The notes below the pieces were generated by a model. That model saw only the letters and a program-made list of their open reading frames with translations, had not been told where the DNA came from and searched no databases. This document shows positions 8,285 through 16,864 of a stretch of DNA of 64,000 nucleotides, piece after piece; positions within the stretch are counted from its first letter, which is position 1; each line of letters begins with the position of its first letter. The DNA comes from a bacterium (lineage in GTDB: Bacteria; Zhuqueibacterota; Zhuqueibacteria; Residuimicrobiales; Krinioviventaceae): the NCBI GenBank assembly GCA_029561455.1, contig JAKQIY010000074.1:1-64000 (forward strand). Reading direction: 5' to 3'. Position numbers and translations under genes: made by a program.

Positions 8285-9568
8285 TTATTTACCGGCTTGC
8301 AAGTTGTATTTTGGTAATTTTTGTCCGGCAAAGATTTGTTCAAACCGGGCAAAACGCTGTACGCCATTGATTACCGGCACGCTGACCCAGTCCTCGCCGA
8401 TCAGGGGTCTGGCGTATTTGACGAAATCATCGGTCACGTCCATCTTGTTGGCAGCGATCCAGTGTTTGGGGAACTCGCGTTCGGAATTGGCAACCACGTC
8501 CAGCGGGACTTTGTCGTAATCGACATTATAGATCAATCCGGGCCGGCGTAATATGGTCGACATGTATCCGGAACCGTGTTCCAGGGCGATGACGACCGCA
8601 TTTTGTCCCACTTTGTAGGCTTCATCAAGATCGACAGTGGAAGCATAGATCATGGTATCACGCTGGTCGGTGCCAACCACCTGGCCGCGCGCCATGCCTT
8701 TGGCTTTGATGCCGACTTTATTCAAATGATTGACGATAACCTGCTGAGCGGTGAACATGCTGGCGCTGAATTCGGTATGGCCGAATGAATCTTTGGCTTC
8801 ACCGATGTCGCCCACATCAAAACCTTCGCTGACGATAACCAGGCAGCGCTTGCTTTTGACCAGTTCGTCATTAACATTATCGGTCAGTTCAGCCAGGGAC
8901 AGTTTTGATTCCGGCATATAAATTTGCAGTGGCAACTGTCGTTTCGGGTCGGCCAACCTGGCAGCCGCGGGAATAAAGCCGATTTTGCGGCCCATAACCT
9001 GCATCACCAGTACCGGGTCTGCCGGTGATGAACCCAGGTTCTCTTCGTTGGCGTTTTGCACATTGTACGCCCAAAAACGCGCCACGCTGCCATAGCCGGG
9101 GGTGTGATCGACCAGTTTGAATTCCGAATCGCCAACATCATTGTCGATGGTTTTTGAACCGCCGACGGCGATCAATGCCAACCCGCGTTCGTGCGCCAGT
9201 TTGGCGATTTTATTGGCGGTATCCATAGAATCATTACCGCCGATATAGAAAAAGTAACCGACATTATGGGATTTAAGTACCTGGATTACCCTTTCCATGT
9301 CCTCGGTTTGAGCGGCTTTCAGTTTGTAGCGGCAGGTGCCGATCGACCCGGCTGCCGGGGTGGTGCGCAGCAGGCTGATCTCTTCTTCCTGCTGGGCGGA
9401 AAGATCGAGCAACTCTTCTTTCAGTACGCCTTCGATGCCATGCCAGCCGCCGTATATTTTTTCAAACTTGTCCGGGAACATTTTGCAGGTTTCAATGATC
9501 CCGCGCAGGGTGTTATTGATGACCGGCGACGGCCCGCCCGATTGTGCTATTATAACATTTTTGTTCAT
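8285..9568 (-). CDS. Divergent PPi-type phosphofructokinase-family protein
   Basis: A 427-residue PFK-family protein of the type with GGNDSMDT (110-117), KTIDND (139-144) and DHTPGYGS. The catalytic Asp of TIDND is kept, and Lys precedes it as in PPi enzymes, but Ser replaces the usual Pro (GGSKTIDND), and MGRKIGFIPAAA departs from the common MGRxAGxxA. I start at ATG 9568 (MNKNVIIAQSGG), which has GGAGG 13 nt upstream, rather than at 9592. It lies between a LarA-like epimerase and a HAD phosphatase, 36 nt after the former. A role on sedoheptulose 7-phosphate or fructose 6-phosphate downstream of 6-phosphogluconate dehydrogenase fits known families; another sugar-acid substrate is possible. 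Confidence 0.82.
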   Translation of the reverse strand: MNKNVIIAQSGGPSPVINNTLRGIIETCKMFPDKFEKIYGGWHGIEGVLKEELLDLSAQQEEEISLLRTTPAAGSIGTCRYKLKAAQTEDMERVIQVLKSHNVGYFFYIGGNDSMDTANKIAKLAHERGLALIAVGGSKTIDNDVGDSEFKLVDHTPGYGSVARFWAYNVQNANEENLGSSPADPVLVMQVMGRKIGFIPAAARLADPKRQLPLQIYMPESKLSLAELTDNVNDELVKSKRCLVIVSEGFDVGDIGEAKDSFGHTEFSASMFTAQQVIVNHLNKVGIKAKGMARGQVVGTDQRDTMIYASTVDLDEAYKVGQNAVVIALEHGSGYMSTILRRPGLIYNVDYDKVPLDVVANSEREFPKHWIAANKMDVTDDFVKYARPLIGEDWVSVPVINGVQRFARFEQIFAGQKLPKYNLQAGK

Positions 9569-9604
9569 TGTGATCTGTTTCCTCCACATCAAAATTTATT
9601 CAAA

Positions 9605-10882
9605 TCAAGCTTTAATTTCTTTCCTGAAAGGATCATTTTTCAGCCGGTAGAGCATTTCTCCCGCTTTGGCTACATAAAGAATACCTTCAGATTCCCGGTT
9701 CATAAAATCCTGTTTATTAATCGTTGCCGGATCGCGATAACCCATATTGATTTTATGGCATAAAGCTTCCGGTATTTGCGTAGCCAGTGTAACCCGTATG
9801 CGTGGTTTTTCCACACCGTTTATAAATTCACCAACCCCGCGCACATGGGTGGAATGAGCCATAACTCCGCCGGGTACATTTTTAAATTTATCCATTTGTT
9901 TAACATAATAATCGCGCACATGGTAACCTATTGTTTCGATCATTGCCCCATGAGTCACCGAAACCTCTTTAATATGCGGCGCATAGATAATTAACTCACC
10001 GCCATTGGCGACTACCGGTTCCAGCTTGTACATACATTTACCGCCGGTCCACAGGTCGTCGTACATTGCCGGGGCGCAGGACAATACGGTGTGAAATGGG
10101 TGATCCATATATTGTATATGCAGCTTTTCCGAAAGATCGGCGGCTTGTTCCCACGCCTCGCGGGGTTCGCCGATATACAGTCCCGCCAAGCCCTCGCCCT
10201 TCACCACCAGGCTGAGGCATATTTGCTGCGCCGGGATCAAACCTGCCGCAAGGTCCACAACCCGGCGCACCGGCGTATATTTCGTGCCTATTATTGCGGG
10301 ATTGGTGATCAGGGCGCCCAGCCAGTGAAACATGTCGATAATTTCCTTGCCGGCCAGGCCGGGGAAAAGATACTTGCTGCCGCCGGAGAAACCAACCACC
10401 TCATGGGGGAAAGTGGGGCCGATGATCATGATAACATCATAATCGAGAATCATTTTGTTGATAGTAACATTGACCTTTGCGGACATCCGGCCGCCGGAAA
10501 TTTCCTTAACCTGTTGTTCCGAAAGCGCGCCGATCGTTACCAGTTGCTGCGGGTCGTTCCAATGGTGGTTGAAAAACCGGGCCCGAGGGTATTTGCTAGT
10601 GCGTTCCTGTTGCGTAATACCAACCCGGTGATTGATGGCCTCATCGGACATGGGAGGATGCGTGCCGAGCGCTATGATAAAATCGAGTAATTTTACTTTG
10701 TCCGCCAGTTGATTGTATACCGTGCGGAACATAACATCTATCGGCGCAGTGCGCGAGTGATCGGGGATGACCACCAGTATTTTTTTATTGCTTAATGAAT
10801 AATTATTTAATCCTTGCTTGCAAAGCTCGGCAATTTGTTGTTCCGCAAGTAATGTTGTTGTTGATCCGTATCCTGTTACCAT
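9605..10882 (-). CDS. LarA-family (DUF2088) racemase/epimerase, probable aldonate C2-epimerase
   Basis: A 425-residue homologue of the nickel-pincer lactate racemase LarA. Recognisable pieces are the N-terminal VVIPDHSRTAP strand-loop, ALGTHPPMS with the conserved His, and GPTFPHEVVGFSGGSKYLFPG in the middle, a LarA signature segment; a C-terminal domain follows. LarA enzymes invert the C2 centre of alpha-hydroxy acids, and homologues in sugar-acid clusters (for example in Thermotoga, as far as I recall) act on gluconate-type aldonates. Mannonate and gluconate differ only at C2, so here it may connect fructuronate reductase to 6-phosphogluconate dehydrogenase. No larB, larC or larE cofactor genes are in the window, so the cofactor must be made elsewhere if it is used. 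Confidence 0.78.
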   Translation of the reverse strand: MVTGYGSTTTLLAEQQIAELCKQGLNNYSLSNKKILVVIPDHSRTAPIDVMFRTVYNQLADKVKLLDFIIALGTHPPMSDEAINHRVGITQQERTSKYPRARFFNHHWNDPQQLVTIGALSEQQVKEISGGRMSAKVNVTINKMILDYDVIMIIGPTFPHEVVGFSGGSKYLFPGLAGKEIIDMFHWLGALITNPAIIGTKYTPVRRVVDLAAGLIPAQQICLSLVVKGEGLAGLYIGEPREAWEQAADLSEKLHIQYMDHPFHTVLSCAPAMYDDLWTGGKCMYKLEPVVANGGELIIYAPHIKEVSVTHGAMIETIGYHVRDYYVKQMDKFKNVPGGVMAHSTHVRGVGEFINGVEKPRIRVTLATQIPEALCHKINMGYRDPATINKQDFMNRESEGILYVAKAGEMLYRLKNDPFRKEIKA

Positions 10883-10894
10883 AATAGTCCTGTA

Positions 10895-11659
10895 TTATAT
10901 TTGCGCCAGCCAGCCGCCGTCGACATAAATGGTTTGTCCGGTGATAAAATCGGCCTGCGCCGAAGCCAGAAACAAGGCGGCGCCGGTGAGGTCGCCCGGG
11001 GTTCCCCAGCGCTGCATAGGGGTTTTACTCAATACCCAGGAGGTGAATGGTTCGTTATTAACCAACGGTTCGGTAAGTTCCGTTTCAATATAGCCCGGGC
11101 CGATGGCATTGACATTGATATGGTATTGCGCCCATTCAACGGCCAGGGTTTGGGTCAATATCTTCAAGCCGCTTTTGCTGGCGGCATAAGCCGGAATGGA
11201 CGCCCGTCCCGCTTCCGCCAGCAGCGAGGTGATATTGATGATCTTGCCCGGTTTTTGTGCGGCCACGCGGTCGCGGGCAAAGCACTGGCACAACCGGAAT
11301 GGCGCTGACAAGTTGACGTTGAGAGCCTGCTGCCATTTATCCGCCGGAAAATCGAGCGATGCGGCGCGGTGTATCACCCCGGCGACATTGACCAGGATAT
11401 CCACAGGGCCGGTTTGCGCGGTAATCTGCGCATAAAACCCGGCAATGTCGTCAAGCTGCGACAGATCAAACGTCCTGGGCCAGGCTTGGCGACCGAAACC
11501 GGCAATCTCATCGGCGACCTTTTGCAACTCCGTCGCAGTGCGCGAAACCAGGATCACATCCGCTCCGGCCTGCGCAAAAGCCAGGGCAATGGCTTTGCCA
11601 ATGCCGCGGCCGGCGCCGGTGATCAAGGCGGTTTTATTTTCCAGCAATTGATTCTGCAT
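10895..11659 (-). CDS. Short-chain dehydrogenase, gluconate 5-dehydrogenase / KduD-like
   Basis: A 254-residue classical SDR with the TGAGRGIG nucleotide-binding loop, NVAG in place of NNAG, catalytic Ser (NITSLLAEAG), YAASK with the catalytic Tyr and Lys, and the C-terminal FITGQTIYVDGG. It resembles 2-keto-gluconate/gluconate 5-dehydrogenases and KduD, which interconvert ketoaldonates and aldonates with NAD(P)H. It is transcribed 12 nt ahead of the LarA-like gene. The 252 bp upstream, before gnd, hold a MITE-like inverted repeat, so the operon may be interrupted or attenuated here. The exact substrate is not determined by sequence. Confidence 0.8.
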   Translation of the reverse strand: MQNQLLENKTALITGAGRGIGKAIALAFAQAGADVILVSRTATELQKVADEIAGFGRQAWPRTFDLSQLDDIAGFYAQITAQTGPVDILVNVAGVIHRAASLDFPADKWQQALNVNLSAPFRLCQCFARDRVAAQKPGKIINITSLLAEAGRASIPAYAASKSGLKILTQTLAVEWAQYHINVNAIGPGYIETELTEPLVNNEPFTSWVLSKTPMQRWGTPGDLTGAALFLASAQADFITGQTIYVDGGWLAQI

Positions 11660-11749
11660 TTAATGCTCTATAGTTATTATCAAAGCTGCGTCAATAGTTT
11701 ATATTTGAGAGATACTACTTTGATACGCTAAAGCGCGTTACAATATACT

Positions 11750-11836
11750 TGTCATTGCGGGCGAAGCGGGAAATCTTGTTTTTCAATTTATTAGCTGTGA
11801 AAGATTTCTCGTTGCTTCGCTCCTCGGAATGACAAA
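11750..11836. repeat. MITE-like inverted repeat (TTGTCATT..AATGACAA)
   Basis: The left arm 11750-11778 (TTGTCATTGCGGGCGAAGCG then GGAAATCTT) pairs imperfectly with the right arm 11801-11836 (AAAGATTTCTCGTTGCTTCG then CTCCTCGGAATGACAA). The same sequence family occurs at 62999-63090. It has no coding content. It sits between gnd and the SDR gene of the hexuronate operon. Confidence 0.8.
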
Positions 11837-11911
11837 TATTGGTCTTTTTAATCAGGCTAAAAAGCACATTCCATAATTGAATGGTTTATGCTAGTCCTGA
11901 ATTTTTAGTTA

Positions 11912-13366
11912 TTATACTGTATAAGTCGAAGCGGAGGTCGAGCCGCCGCGGCCGGTCCAATTGGTGTGGAAAAACGCGCCGCGCGGTTTGTCCACACGTT
12001 CATAGGTATGGGCGCCGAAATAGTCACGCTGCGCTTGCAGCAAGTTGGCCGACAGTCGGGCGCTGCGATAGCCGTCATAATAGGCCAGGGCGCTGCTGAA
12101 CGCCGGCACCGGCACACCCAGTTCGACCGCCTTGGCGATCACTGTCCGCCAGGCCGCCTGGTTTTGCTCGATGATACTTTTGAAATAGGGATCGAGCAGC
12201 AGGTTCGCCAGGGTGGGATTTTTATCAAAGGCTTCCTTGATCTTGCCCAGGAACTGGGCGCGGATAATACAGCCGTTTCGCCACATCAGGGCAATATCGC
12301 CGTATTTTAAAGTCCATTTGTATTCGGCGGCGGCGGCGCGCATCAACTGGTAACCCTGGGCATAGGAACAGATTTTGGAAGCGTAAAGCGCCTTACGGAT
12401 CATTTCAATGAATTCTTGTTTGTCGCCGGTGAATTGCTGTTTCGGGCCGGCAAGCTCTTTAGAGGCGGCCACCCGTTCTTCTTTGATGGCGCTCATAGCG
12501 CGGGCGAATACCGCTTCGGCCACGGTTTGAGCGGGAATGCCTAAATCCAGGGCGGCTTCGCTGGTCCACTTGCCGGTGCCTTTTTGTCCGGCGGTATCGA
12601 GAATCACTTCCAGCATGGGTTGGCCGGTTTCTTCATCCATTTTAGCCATAATATCGCGGGTTATTTCAACCAGGTAGCTGTCCAGTTCGCCTTTGTTCCA
12701 TTCAGTAAATACATCGTGCATTTCTTTGTAAGAAAGATTGAGGATGTTTTTCATCAGCCAGTAGGCTTCGCTGATCATTTGCATATCGCCATATTCAATG
12801 CCATTATGCACCATTTTAACAAAATGTCCGGCGCCGTCGCGGCCCACCCATTCGCAGCAGGGCGATCCGTCCGCTACTTTGGCGGCAATACTCTGAAAAA
12901 TATCTTTAACATGCGGCCAGGCATCCGGCGAGCCGCCGGGCATGATGGACGGCCCCTTTAAAGCGCCTTCTTCGCCGCCGGAAACGCCGGTACCAATATA
13001 CAGTAAACCTTTGCTTTCCAGGTAAACGGTGCGGCGGATGGTATCCGGGAAATGGCTGTTGCCGCCGTCGATAATAATATCACCTTTGTCAAGATGGGGG
13101 AGTAGCAATTCGATGAAATCATCTACTGCTTGTCCGGCTTTGACCATGAGCATAACCCGGCGGGGTTTTTTCAGGCTGGCGGTCAGTTCCTCGATGCTAT
13201 AGCAACCTTTAATTTTTTTTCCTTTGGCGCGGCCGTTTACAAAAGCGTCTACCTTGCTGACGGTACGGTTGTAAACTGCCACTGCAAAACCATGACTTTC
13301 CATATTCAGGATCAAATTTTCGCCCATAACGGCTAGCCCGATCAGGCCTATATCATTGGTACTCAT
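11912..13366 (-). CDS. gnd: 6-phosphogluconate dehydrogenase, decarboxylating
   Basis: Oxidises 6-phosphogluconate to ribulose 5-phosphate and CO2 with NAD(P)+. The 484-residue length is that of the long Gnd form. Family motifs are [12 protein letters not shown] (Rossmann loop, about 6-17), [28 protein letters not shown] (substrate loop), [10 protein letters not shown] with catalytic Lys nearby (VKMVHNG), and the C-terminal tail HTYERVD...FFHTNWTG. All residues expected of an active enzyme appear present. Its position within a hexuronate operon suggests that this pathway enters metabolism at 6-phosphogluconate rather than at 2-keto-3-deoxygluconate. It starts 30 nt downstream of the fructuronate reductase gene stop. 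Confidence 0.97.
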   Translation of the reverse strand: MSTNDIGLIGLAVMGENLILNMESHGFAVAVYNRTVSKVDAFVNGRAKGKKIKGCYSIEELTASLKKPRRVMLMVKAGQAVDDFIELLLPHLDKGDIIIDGGNSHFPDTIRRTVYLESKGLLYIGTGVSGGEEGALKGPSIMPGGSPDAWPHVKDIFQSIAAKVADGSPCCEWVGRDGAGHFVKMVHNGIEYGDMQMISEAYWLMKNILNLSYKEMHDVFTEWNKGELDSYLVEITRDIMAKMDEETGQPMLEVILDTAGQKGTGKWTSEAALDLGIPAQTVAEAVFARAMSAIKEERVAASKELAGPKQQFTGDKQEFIEMIRKALYASKICSYAQGYQLMRAAAAEYKWTLKYGDIALMWRNGCIIRAQFLGKIKEAFDKNPTLANLLLDPYFKSIIEQNQAAWRTVIAKAVELGVPVPAFSSALAYYDGYRSARLSANLLQAQRDYFGAHTYERVDKPRGAFFHTNWTGRGGSTSASTYTV

Positions 13367-13396
13367 AGTTATTCTCCTTCAGGTTAAATAATATAT

Positions 13397-14176
13397 TTAA
13401 ATTGTCATTGCCGTAAAACCGCCATCGACGCGCACAATGGAGCCGGTTACAAAAGACGAGGCTTTTTCAGAAGCCAGCCAGATGACCGCGCCGATCAGTT
13501 CCTGCGCTTCACCGAAACGGTTCATGGGGGTATGCTTCATAATAGAGGCGGTCCGTTCCGGAGTGAGGATTTTTCTGTTTTGTTCCGCAGGAAAAAACCC
13601 GGGCGCAATTGCATTCACCCGCACACCCTGTTCCGCCCACTCGCGCGCCAGGAATTGCGTGAGGTTATTGACGCCCGCCTTGCTGACGCTATAAGTAAAC
13701 ACTTTGGAAAGCGGCGGCCCGGATGAGGCGGAAGAAACATTAATAATACTGCCTTTGTTATTGTTTTGAATCATTTTTCCGCCAAATATCTGGCAGGCCA
13801 GGAACATGCTTTTCAGGTTCACATTCAAAATTTTGTCCCATTCCTGCTCGGGAATTTCCAGGAACGGAGTGCTGGAATTGATACCCGGCGCATTAATGAG
13901 AATATCCACGGCGCCAAGTTCGGCGCTGATCCTGGCTTCAGCTTTAGTCAGATCGTCTTTGCTGGTAGCGTCGACCTGAAGGGCCAGCGCTTTTACGCCC
14001 TGCCGCCGCACCAGGTCGGCATTTTTATTGGCGTTGTCCGGATTCAGATCCAGAATAGCTATATTTGCGCCGGCTTGAGCCAAGCCCAGCGCCATTTCCC
14101 CGGCCAGGACGCCGCCGCCGCCGATTACCGATGCGGTTTTGCCTTTCAGGCTAAATAGTTCTTCAATATAATTCAA
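13397..14176 (-). CDS. uxuB: SDR-type D-mannonate oxidoreductase (fructuronate reductase)
   Basis: A 259-residue SDR that reduces fructuronate to mannonate with NAD(P)H, by similarity to the Bacillus YjmF/UxuB type rather than the long-chain E. coli UxuB. Visible motifs are VIGGGGVLAG (cofactor loop, in which GGGGVLAG replaces TGxxxGIG), NAPG, NVSSASS with the catalytic Ser, YSVSK with Tyr and Lys, and the diagnostic NAIAPGFFPAEQNRKIL. It lies 12 nt before uxaE on the map, i.e. directly downstream of it in the transcript, matching the step after tagaturonate-fructuronate epimerisation. Tagaturonate reduction is an alternative. Confidence 0.82.
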   Translation of the reverse strand: MNYIEELFSLKGKTASVIGGGGVLAGEMALGLAQAGANIAILDLNPDNANKNADLVRRQGVKALALQVDATSKDDLTKAEARISAELGAVDILINAPGINSSTPFLEIPEQEWDKILNVNLKSMFLACQIFGGKMIQNNNKGSIINVSSASSGPPLSKVFTYSVSKAGVNNLTQFLAREWAEQGVRVNAIAPGFFPAEQNRKILTPERTASIMKHTPMNRFGEAQELIGAVIWLASEKASSFVTGSIVRVDGGFTAMTI

Positions 14177-14188
14177 AGTACCTCCAGA

Positions 14189-15730
14189 TTATTTTTTGTC
14201 GACCTGCAGGGCATCGAGATGGGCGCAGATCAGTTTATTCAGTATTTCATAATGGTCTTCTTCATGTTCATCGAGCACACCCAGCAGGTGGTTGCGAAAA
14301 CGATATTCCTCATCTTTGTCTTTGGCGGTCAGAATAGCGCCGTAGGTGATGTGCAACACCTGGCGGGCATTATTTTCAGAAAGCAGAGTTTCGAGGTCAC
14401 TATCCGCCAGTTTATTTACATCGGCAATTTTGGTGAGATCGGTGGTTACATGATAAGAAGAACGTTCTTTTGCAAAGCTTTTCAGGGCGTATTTAACTAT
14501 ATCCCGGAATAAAGATTTATCAAAGCGGCAAATAACCCGCAATGCTTCCAGGTAACTGGTGCCGGCAGTTTTTTCGTGGAAATAGCCGCCGGTGAGTTCA
14601 TGCACCGCGGCAAAAATAGAAAATTTATCGCTGCCGGAATGGATGCTGATCTTATAGCCGCCAAAGCGTTCGGCAATAGCGGCATGATCGGCAAGCGCAG
14701 CCCGGAATTCGTATAGATCACCAATATAATCGATAGCTTTTTGAAATTCGCCGGGAAAGCGTGGCGCCAGAGAGGTTAATTTTACACCGGCGGCGACCAG
14801 TTCGTTGGCTATAATATAATGGGCAGCAGCGGTCGTCGGCGATTCCGTTTCATCAACCGACATTTCAAAATCAAAGGGGTCGTTGCCGAAGACCTGTTTA
14901 ATAATATAAAAACATTTGATCGTATGGCGAATCGCCGGCAGGTATTTTATAGCCAGACGGGTAACAGCCACATCGTTTATAAAAAGGGTAAACGAATGGG
15001 TTTTACCCTTGACCAGGATATCTTGAGCGGAATATTTATCCAGAAATTCGCTGATCTCTTGCTCTTCATCGAACAATTCCGCCAGCGCTGCCGGCAGGGC
15101 AGAAATGTCCATAGTATCGGCGGCAGGGTTGAGATGAGCGGACGGATCAATGGTAAAGCCGGTAAAACCTGCGGCAACCAGGTTCCGTAAATCCTCTTCG
15201 CTTTTGATATGATCGGCGTCAGCGCCATAACCGCCGGTATAGCCTTCCTGAAATACGCCCCAGGTAACATCATCGAGCACCTCATCCGCAGAACGCAAGG
15301 TGCGGGTCATTTCCCGAACGGATTGCTGGGCTAATACCGGGGCAATACGGTATTTTTTCAGAGCGCGGATATGCCCGGCGGCAGCCAGACCGAGCCGGTC
15401 GCCGGCGCCGAAGGAAGGTTGCGCGCCGATATAGCGCGGCGCGGTCCAGGGAAATAACTGGCGAAGCGCATCAGCATTTTCGTGATTGCAGGGGCAGATT
15501 TGCACCACGAGCTTTTCGCCATCGCTCTTGACGGTGACGGCGTCGCCATGCAGTTTTTTATTTCTGGCAGACCCAAAGCAGAACAGTGTGCGCCCTGCCA
15601 GGGTTTTTATCATAATATAATACGAATCGCCGGTTTTTTGCAGAGACCCGGGATATACACTGATAATTTCCAGGCCTTCTTTCTGTACAGCCAGGGAAAT
15701 GATCTCGTTGATTTTGTTTTCAGTAAACAT
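14189..15730 (-). CDS. uxaE: Tagaturonate/fructuronate epimerase
   Basis: A 513-residue member of the UxaE family first recognised in Thermotoga, a TIM-barrel-like metal-dependent epimerase that interconverts D-tagaturonate and D-fructuronate, letting galacturonate and glucuronate share one downstream route. The family landmarks I recognise are FGAGDRLGLAAAGH, the VFQEGYTGGYGADADHIK segment, SVDETESPTT, SIHSGSDKFSIF, and HVTTDLTK near the C-terminus; His, Asp and Glu residues in these segments are probable metal ligands. It is cytoplasmic and full length. It follows lacI by 29 nt. The isomerase UxaC that would make its substrates is not in the window. Confidence 0.9.
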   Translation of the reverse strand: MFTENKINEIISLAVQKEGLEIISVYPGSLQKTGDSYYIMIKTLAGRTLFCFGSARNKKLHGDAVTVKSDGEKLVVQICPCNHENADALRQLFPWTAPRYIGAQPSFGAGDRLGLAAAGHIRALKKYRIAPVLAQQSVREMTRTLRSADEVLDDVTWGVFQEGYTGGYGADADHIKSEEDLRNLVAAGFTGFTIDPSAHLNPAADTMDISALPAALAELFDEEQEISEFLDKYSAQDILVKGKTHSFTLFINDVAVTRLAIKYLPAIRHTIKCFYIIKQVFGNDPFDFEMSVDETESPTTAAAHYIIANELVAAGVKLTSLAPRFPGEFQKAIDYIGDLYEFRAALADHAAIAERFGGYKISIHSGSDKFSIFAAVHELTGGYFHEKTAGTSYLEALRVICRFDKSLFRDIVKYALKSFAKERSSYHVTTDLTKIADVNKLADSDLETLLSENNARQVLHITYGAILTAKDKDEEYRFRNHLLGVLDEHEEDHYEILNKLICAHLDALQVDKK

Positions 15731-15759
15731 TGTTGGCGCTTTTCTCAGTTATCCGGTTA

Positions 15760-16806
15760 TTATAGGGTGATGTGACTGGTATTGGCGCCTTTTTTATTGG
15801 CGCCACAGGTTTCACGGATCATCAACTGGGTTTCGATAAGGATCTTTTGCGGCACATACTTTTTGGTTTTGTTTTTGATTCGGTTTATAAGCATTTCTGC
15901 CGCCATACGGCCGATTTTCTTGGTCGGCTGGGCAACGGTGGTCAGTGAGGTTTCCAGGTAGGATGAGACATGTGAATCATCAACGCCGATGACAGCCACA
16001 TCTTCCGGGACCCGTTTACCGTTTTCAACGAGCGCCCTGATAAAGCCTATTGCTACCGAGTCGTTATAACAAAACACCGCATCCGGCAAGTCGCTGCTTC
16101 GGGTAACGAGGTTAATCCCGGTATTATAGCCGTCAATATTACGCCACCCACCTTCCAGAACCAGGCGTTCATCGAATTCCAGGTTATTATCCAGCAGCGC
16201 CTGTTTATAGCCGTTTAAACGGCGGGTAGAGGCCAGGGCATTGACCGGGCCGCTGATATAGGCAATTTTTCGCCGCCCCAGTTTAATCAGATGAGTTGTG
16301 GCATTAAAAGAGCCGGTCTGGTCATCGGCGCGGATAATATCGGCGGAGACTTCGGGCAATTCAGCCAGCAGTACAAAGGGATATTTCTCTTTGACCATAG
16401 CGTGAAAATCATCCAGATCGGTCATGCGCTGCAAAGGAAAAATAATGAGGCCGTCCACGCGCCGCCGTTTGAGGATATTGATGTTTTTGATTTGCCGGTC
16501 ATAATCCACATGAGTGTTGCTGATAATCATACTGTAGCCGTGTTCATCGCACACCTCTTCCACCCCCAGGGCTATTTTATTGTACAAGGGATTGGAGATG
16601 TCTTTGACAATTAAACCGATCAGGCCGGTCTGGTTCAGCGCCAGGGCGCGGGCGATTTCATTGGGTTTGAAATTGTTTTCCTCGATTATAGCCAAAACTT
16701 TTTTACGGGTTTTTGCTCCCACCGTCGGGCTGTTGTTCAGCACCCCGGAAACCGTAGCGCGGGATACCCCTGCCAGTTTTGCAATGTCGCCTATTGTAAT
16801 AGCCAT
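15760..16806 (-). CDS. LacI-family transcriptional regulator of hexuronate operon
   Basis: A 348-residue LacI/GalR regulator. The N-terminal helix-turn-helix (ITIGDIAKLAGVSRATVSGV, residues 3-22) and hinge (NEIARALA) are followed by the periplasmic-binding-like effector domain (about 60-335), with typical DGLIIFPLQ, RRKIAYISGP, RLNGYKQAL and DAVFCYNDSVAIGF. It is encoded within the operon, between dctM and uxaE, so it is probably autoregulated. The likely effector is a hexuronate or keto-hexuronate. A palindrome of LacI type (AACCGGTT with central CG) lies just downstream of the dctP promoter at 19676-19683. Confidence 0.92.
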   Translation of the reverse strand: MAITIGDIAKLAGVSRATVSGVLNNSPTVGAKTRKKVLAIIEENNFKPNEIARALALNQTGLIGLIVKDISNPLYNKIALGVEEVCDEHGYSMIISNTHVDYDRQIKNINILKRRRVDGLIIFPLQRMTDLDDFHAMVKEKYPFVLLAELPEVSADIIRADDQTGSFNATTHLIKLGRRKIAYISGPVNALASTRRLNGYKQALLDNNLEFDERLVLEGGWRNIDGYNTGINLVTRSSDLPDAVFCYNDSVAIGFIRALVENGKRVPEDVAVIGVDDSHVSSYLETSLTTVAQPTKKIGRMAAEMLINRIKNKTKKYVPQKILIETQLMIRETCGANKKGANTSHITL

Positions 16807-16864
16807 CTAAAAAATCCTGTCTTGTTTAAATTCCCGGCATTCATATACCGGGAACACTCACTTT

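Noticed and set aside
9191-9763. 190-codon plus-strand ORF
   Set aside because: Antisense shadow of the PFK homologue and the LarA-like gene.
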